Positions 61,490 through 64,000 of a DNA stretch of 64,000 nt are shown here, piece after piece; the stretch's first letter is position 1; every line of letters begins with the position of its first letter. Origin of the DNA: Myroides odoratus DSM 2801. GTDB taxonomy: Bacteria; Bacteroidota; Bacteroidia; Flavobacteriales; Flavobacteriaceae. The translations under genes and the position numbers were made by a program. The DNA lies in assembly GCF_000243275.1 (NCBI RefSeq), contig NZ_CM001437.1, positions 3,483,629 to 3,547,628 on the forward strand, in the 5' to 3' direction. The notes under the pieces are model-generated. The model was not told the DNA's origin. It did no database searches and saw only the letters and a program-made list of their open reading frames with translations.

Positions 61490-62881
61490 TTATTTACCAA
61501 TACAAAAATTAGCAAAAATATTCCCCAGCAACTCATCATTTGTAACCTGACCCGTAATTTCCCCGAAGAAGTAGAGTGCCTGGCGAATATCGATAGCCAT
61601 AAGATCCGCGGAGAGATTCGTTTGCAGTCCCCATTTCACCTTTTCGATTTCCTCCAGTGCTTTCAGGAGTGAGTCGTAGTGGCGTGTATTCGTTACGATT
61701 GTTTCATTATTGCGTAGCGCCCCTGTGTTTACAAAGCCGAGTAGCGTCTGTTTCAGTTCCTCAATGCCTAGGTTGGCCTTGGCTGACATCAACATTAAGT
61801 TGTCAATTTTCGACTGAATCAAAGCAATTTGTTCCGCAGAGAGTAAATCTTGCTTATTACAAACCACGAGAAGCGGTTTAAGCGGATATTTATTCTTTAA
61901 TTTCTCCAGTTCGATATTGATTTGTTCAATCGATTGGTTTGTTAACTGCCCTCCGTCAATCAAGTAGATCACCACTTGAGCCGCTTCAATTTTCTCGAAA
62001 GTCTTTTGAATACCGATGCTTTCCACGACATCTTTCGTTTCGCGGATTCCAGCCGTATCAATGAATCGGAAACCGATTCCGTCGATGACCAATTCATCCT
62101 CAATCGTATCACGCGTAGTTCCTGCGATATCCGATACAATTGCACGTTCCTCATTTAGAAGAGCATTCAATAAAGTCGATTTACCCACATTAGGTTCCCC
62201 TACAATCGCAACCGGAATACCATTTTTGATTACATTTCCAACCGCGAAAGAATCGATTAAGCGTTTCAGGACAAATTCGATGCGATCAATCAGCGCTTTA
62301 AATTGCGTGCGATCAGCAAATTCCACATCCTCCTCAGAGAAGTCCAATTCCAATTCAATCAGCGAAGCAAAATTGAGCAGTTGTTCCCGTAACAAAGCGA
62401 TTTCATTCGAGAAACCACCGCGCATTTGCTGCATGGCAATTTGGTGACTAGCCTCATTATCCGAAGCAATTAAATCCGCCACCGCTTCCGCTTGAGATAG
62501 ATCTAATTTGCCATTCAAGAACGCACGCATGGTAAACTCACCCGGTTGTGCCATTTTAGCCCCCTTTCGAAGGCAGAGCTGAATGATTTGCTGTTGGATG
62601 AAGGTTGAGCCGTGGCACGAAATTTCAATCGTGTCCTCACCCGTATAAGAATGCGGGTTTTTAAATACTGAAATCAAGACCTGATCCAGTACACGTTCCC
62701 CATCCACAATATGACCAAGGTGAAGCGTATGCGTTTTTTGTTTCGTTAAATCTTTGTTTTTGATCGATTTAAAGATGCCGTTAACTAATGTAATAGCGTC
62801 TTTTCCCGATACCCGTATGATGGCAATGGCACCCGCACCCGAAGGAGTAGCTAAAGCGACAATAGTATCTTGTAATATCAT
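61490..62881 (-). CDS. mnmE: tRNA modification GTPase MnmE
   Basis: 463 residues, the usual length. The N-terminal tetrahydrofolate-binding domain starts ATPSGAGAIAIIRVSG. The G domain shows GEPNVGKSTLLNALL, DIAGTTRDTIEDEL, DTAG, NKQD and SAK. The protein ends in CIGK, the conserved C-terminal motif. With MnmG it modifies the wobble uridine of certain tRNAs. It is a core chromosomal gene, which places a boundary of the accessory region between it and 60907. Confidence 0.96.
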   Translation of the reverse strand: MILQDTIVALATPSGAGAIAIIRVSGKDAITLVNGIFKSIKNKDLTKQKTHTLHLGHIVDGERVLDQVLISVFKNPHSYTGEDTIEISCHGSTFIQQQIIQLCLRKGAKMAQPGEFTMRAFLNGKLDLSQAEAVADLIASDNEASHQIAMQQMRGGFSNEIALLREQLLNFASLIELELDFSEEDVEFADRTQFKALIDRIEFVLKRLIDSFAVGNVIKNGIPVAIVGEPNVGKSTLLNALLNEERAIVSDIAGTTRDTIEDELVIDGIGFRFIDTAGIRETKDVVESIGIQKTFEKIEAAQVVIYLIDGGQLTNQSIEQINIELEKLKNKYPLKPLLVVCNKQDLLSAEQIALIQSKIDNLMLMSAKANLGIEELKQTLLGFVNTGALRNNETIVTNTRHYDSLLKALEEIEKVKWGLQTNLSADLMAIDIRQALYFFGEITGQVTNDELLGNIFANFCIGK

Positions 62882-62903
62882 GGTTTACATCTATAATAAG
62901 GTA

Positions 62904-62911
62904 CAAAGATA
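62904..62911 (-). promoter_or_regulatory. -7 box of mnmE
   Basis: TATCTTTG on the minus strand, 22 bases before the ATG at 62881. Confidence 0.5.
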
Positions 62912-62970
62912 ATACTTATTGAGCAATCTCAGTGTGGAAGATTCCAAGGTTAAATAGCGTGAATTCTCCT

Positions 62971-62978
62971 TATATTTG
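62971..62978 (+). promoter_or_regulatory. -7 box of the secreted gene at 62997
   Basis: TATATTTG fits TANNTTTG and lies 18 bases before the ATG. Confidence 0.45.
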
Positions 62979-62996
62979 AGTTAAAATAAAAGGCCT

Positions 62997-64000
62997 ATGA
63001 AAGCTATTGTGTTCATTTTAATTTGTTTAAGTAGTGTGGCAATACATGCTCAGTCCTATCGAATGACTGAACAAGAAAAAGAAAAGGCAACGCAAATATC
63101 GTCAAAAGGAGTCGTTTTCCTGTTGAAGATAGAGAACGTATTAGATCAGAATAACATCAAACTGAAACAGGGCGATTTGAATATTCAGAATCCCGCAGTA
63201 GGCGAAATGATTAAACAAGGATTTAAAAACAATGCTACGGGAACAAAAACACAAGTAGCCCAAATAGTCTGTTTAGCATGTTATGAAGAAGAGTGGAAAA
63301 ATCAAAGAATAGAACTGCAGTTGATTCAATCCAACCAAACCTACAGCCGCGACAGCCTCTATCAAAGGGTCCAAGACCTCCGCGAAACATACCAAGTAGC
63401 CTTAGACAAGACAAAAGTTATCCCACAGTCAAAAGGTAAACAAGTGACAAGCGGTGAAAGCGAACCGGATGGAAGTTATGCTATGCTTGAACGACAGCTG
63501 TATGGGATGTCCAATAATGAAGACTTTACGTTGTTTAGAAACTTGGATTACAATTTTGTTGTTTCTCGTTTTAGCGTTTATTTACAGCTGACGAAAGGAA
63601 TGGCGTACTTGGGACAAGAGAAAAAAGGAAATCAAATTATCGATAAATATACACCTGGCATCTCCATTAAAAAAGACGAGTACCTCTATGTGACGTATAC
63701 GGTTGAAGAACATCCAGATCGGAGGGGAGCCTTTGGAGAAGGACTCACAGAAATTCTAGCAGTTGAAATTACAGGAGATCCATTATTAGTGGTGCAATTG
63801 TTTACTTCCTATTGGAAGCGAGTGGAGCTAGATACAACTTTACTACGCGAATCGGATTTCATTACCTCATTAGACAAGATGAATGATCACATTGAATTAA
63901 GAGCAGTGGCTCCGAATGCCTATAAAATTGTTATTACCAAGGGAAATATGACAGTAAACTACGAGAAAACTTTTGGCATCCATCCCAAAATAGCTTCACT
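62997..64000 (+). CDS. Secreted protein, 3' end outside the window
   Basis: The frame opens at an ATG at 62997 and runs to the last base with no stop, so at least 334 codons are seen. It starts MKAIVFILICLSSVAIHAQ, a signal peptide, then SYRMTEQEKEKATQISSKGV. The mature part is beta-rich with basic helices (SRDSLYQRVQDLRETYQVAL, FVVSRFSVYLQLTKGMAYLG, LTEILAVEITGDPLLVVQLF). No family is recognised from what is visible. It is divergent from mnmE. Confidence 0.75.
   Translation, partial: MKAIVFILICLSSVAIHAQSYRMTEQEKEKATQISSKGVVFLLKIENVLDQNNIKLKQGDLNIQNPAVGEMIKQGFKNNATGTKTQVAQIVCLACYEEEWKNQRIELQLIQSNQTYSRDSLYQRVQDLRETYQVALDKTKVIPQSKGKQVTSGESEPDGSYAMLERQLYGMSNNEDFTLFRNLDYNFVVSRFSVYLQLTKGMAYLGQEKKGNQIIDKYTPGISIKKDEYLYVTYTVEEHPDRRGAFGEGLTEILAVEITGDPLLVVQLFTSYWKRVELDTTLLRESDFITSLDKMNDHIELRAVAPNAYKIVITKGNMTVNYEKTFGIHPKIAS

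Noticed and set aside
1..64000. CRISPR array, tRNA, rRNA or intact insertion sequence
   Set aside because: No regularly spaced repeats, no cloverleaf and no full transposase or integrase gene were found.

Overview
The window looks like a chromosomal segment of a member of the Flavobacteriaceae, probably Myroides or a close relative. The genus is inferred; the family is well supported. Evidence: low GC, secreted proteins whose signal peptides end in FAQ/SAQ/SFSQ, lipoproteins with a C-SDD/C-KND start, promoters of the Bacteroidetes type (TTG-N20-TANNTTTG), few Shine-Dalgarno sites, and families typical of that phylum (DUF6140, RteC-like, BspA-like repeats). No rRNA, tRNA, CRISPR array or intact transposase was seen.

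Layout. (1) 1-7580: tandem secreted proteins that share the AMLDI/KGVLIPR head and, in three of them, a common C-terminal module; two carry a nearly identical 293 bp block. (2) 7990-25803: small secreted or immunity-like genes (two SMI1/KNR4-like, Sel1-like, zinc ribbon, possible Tai4-like) mixed with ordinary genes (DEAD-box helicase, AraC regulator, acyl-CoA dehydrogenase, PH-like membrane proteins). (3) 26251-32451: a PD-(D/E)XK nuclease pair, a possible interrupted gene, an ADP-ribosylglycohydrolase, a relic of a helix-turn-helix excisionase-like gene, and small hypothetical genes. (4) 32623-35978: hydrolase, erythromycin-esterase homologue and TPR/DUF6624-like genes. (5) 36602-41327: a five-gene NAD salvage operon (PRPP synthetase-like, NAMPT, NadE, nicotinamidase-like, NrtR) led by two matching inverted repeats that look like NrtR operators. 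(6) 35979-36601 and 41430-48113: a gene graveyard with relics of immunity-like genes, a SLOG/DUF2493 gene and an RteC regulator, plus intact DUF6140 and a large TerB-tailed protein. (7) 48114-53227: an HNH nuclease/HIT pair and a giant BspA-like repeat protein. (8) 53712-60694: a compact nine-gene operon of TIR and ThsB-like TIR proteins, SLOG, Nmad2, dCTP-deaminase fold, MazG-like and thymine-hypermodification kinase-helical proteins. (9) 60907-64000: small membrane protein, mnmE, and a secreted protein that runs off the end.

The most remarkable locus is region 8. It combines four candidate NAD-cleaving or signalling TIR proteins, a predicted nucleotide-ligand sensor (SLOG), and four proteins of nucleotide or DNA-base modification in one co-oriented, overlapping gene string. 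It reads as a predicted anti-phage system in which altered nucleotides or modified DNA are sensed and TIR effectors are triggered. That function is inference. The gene relics of mobile-element genes (excisionase-like, RteC, SLOG/DUF6140) suggest that 26-61 kb is an old integration region.
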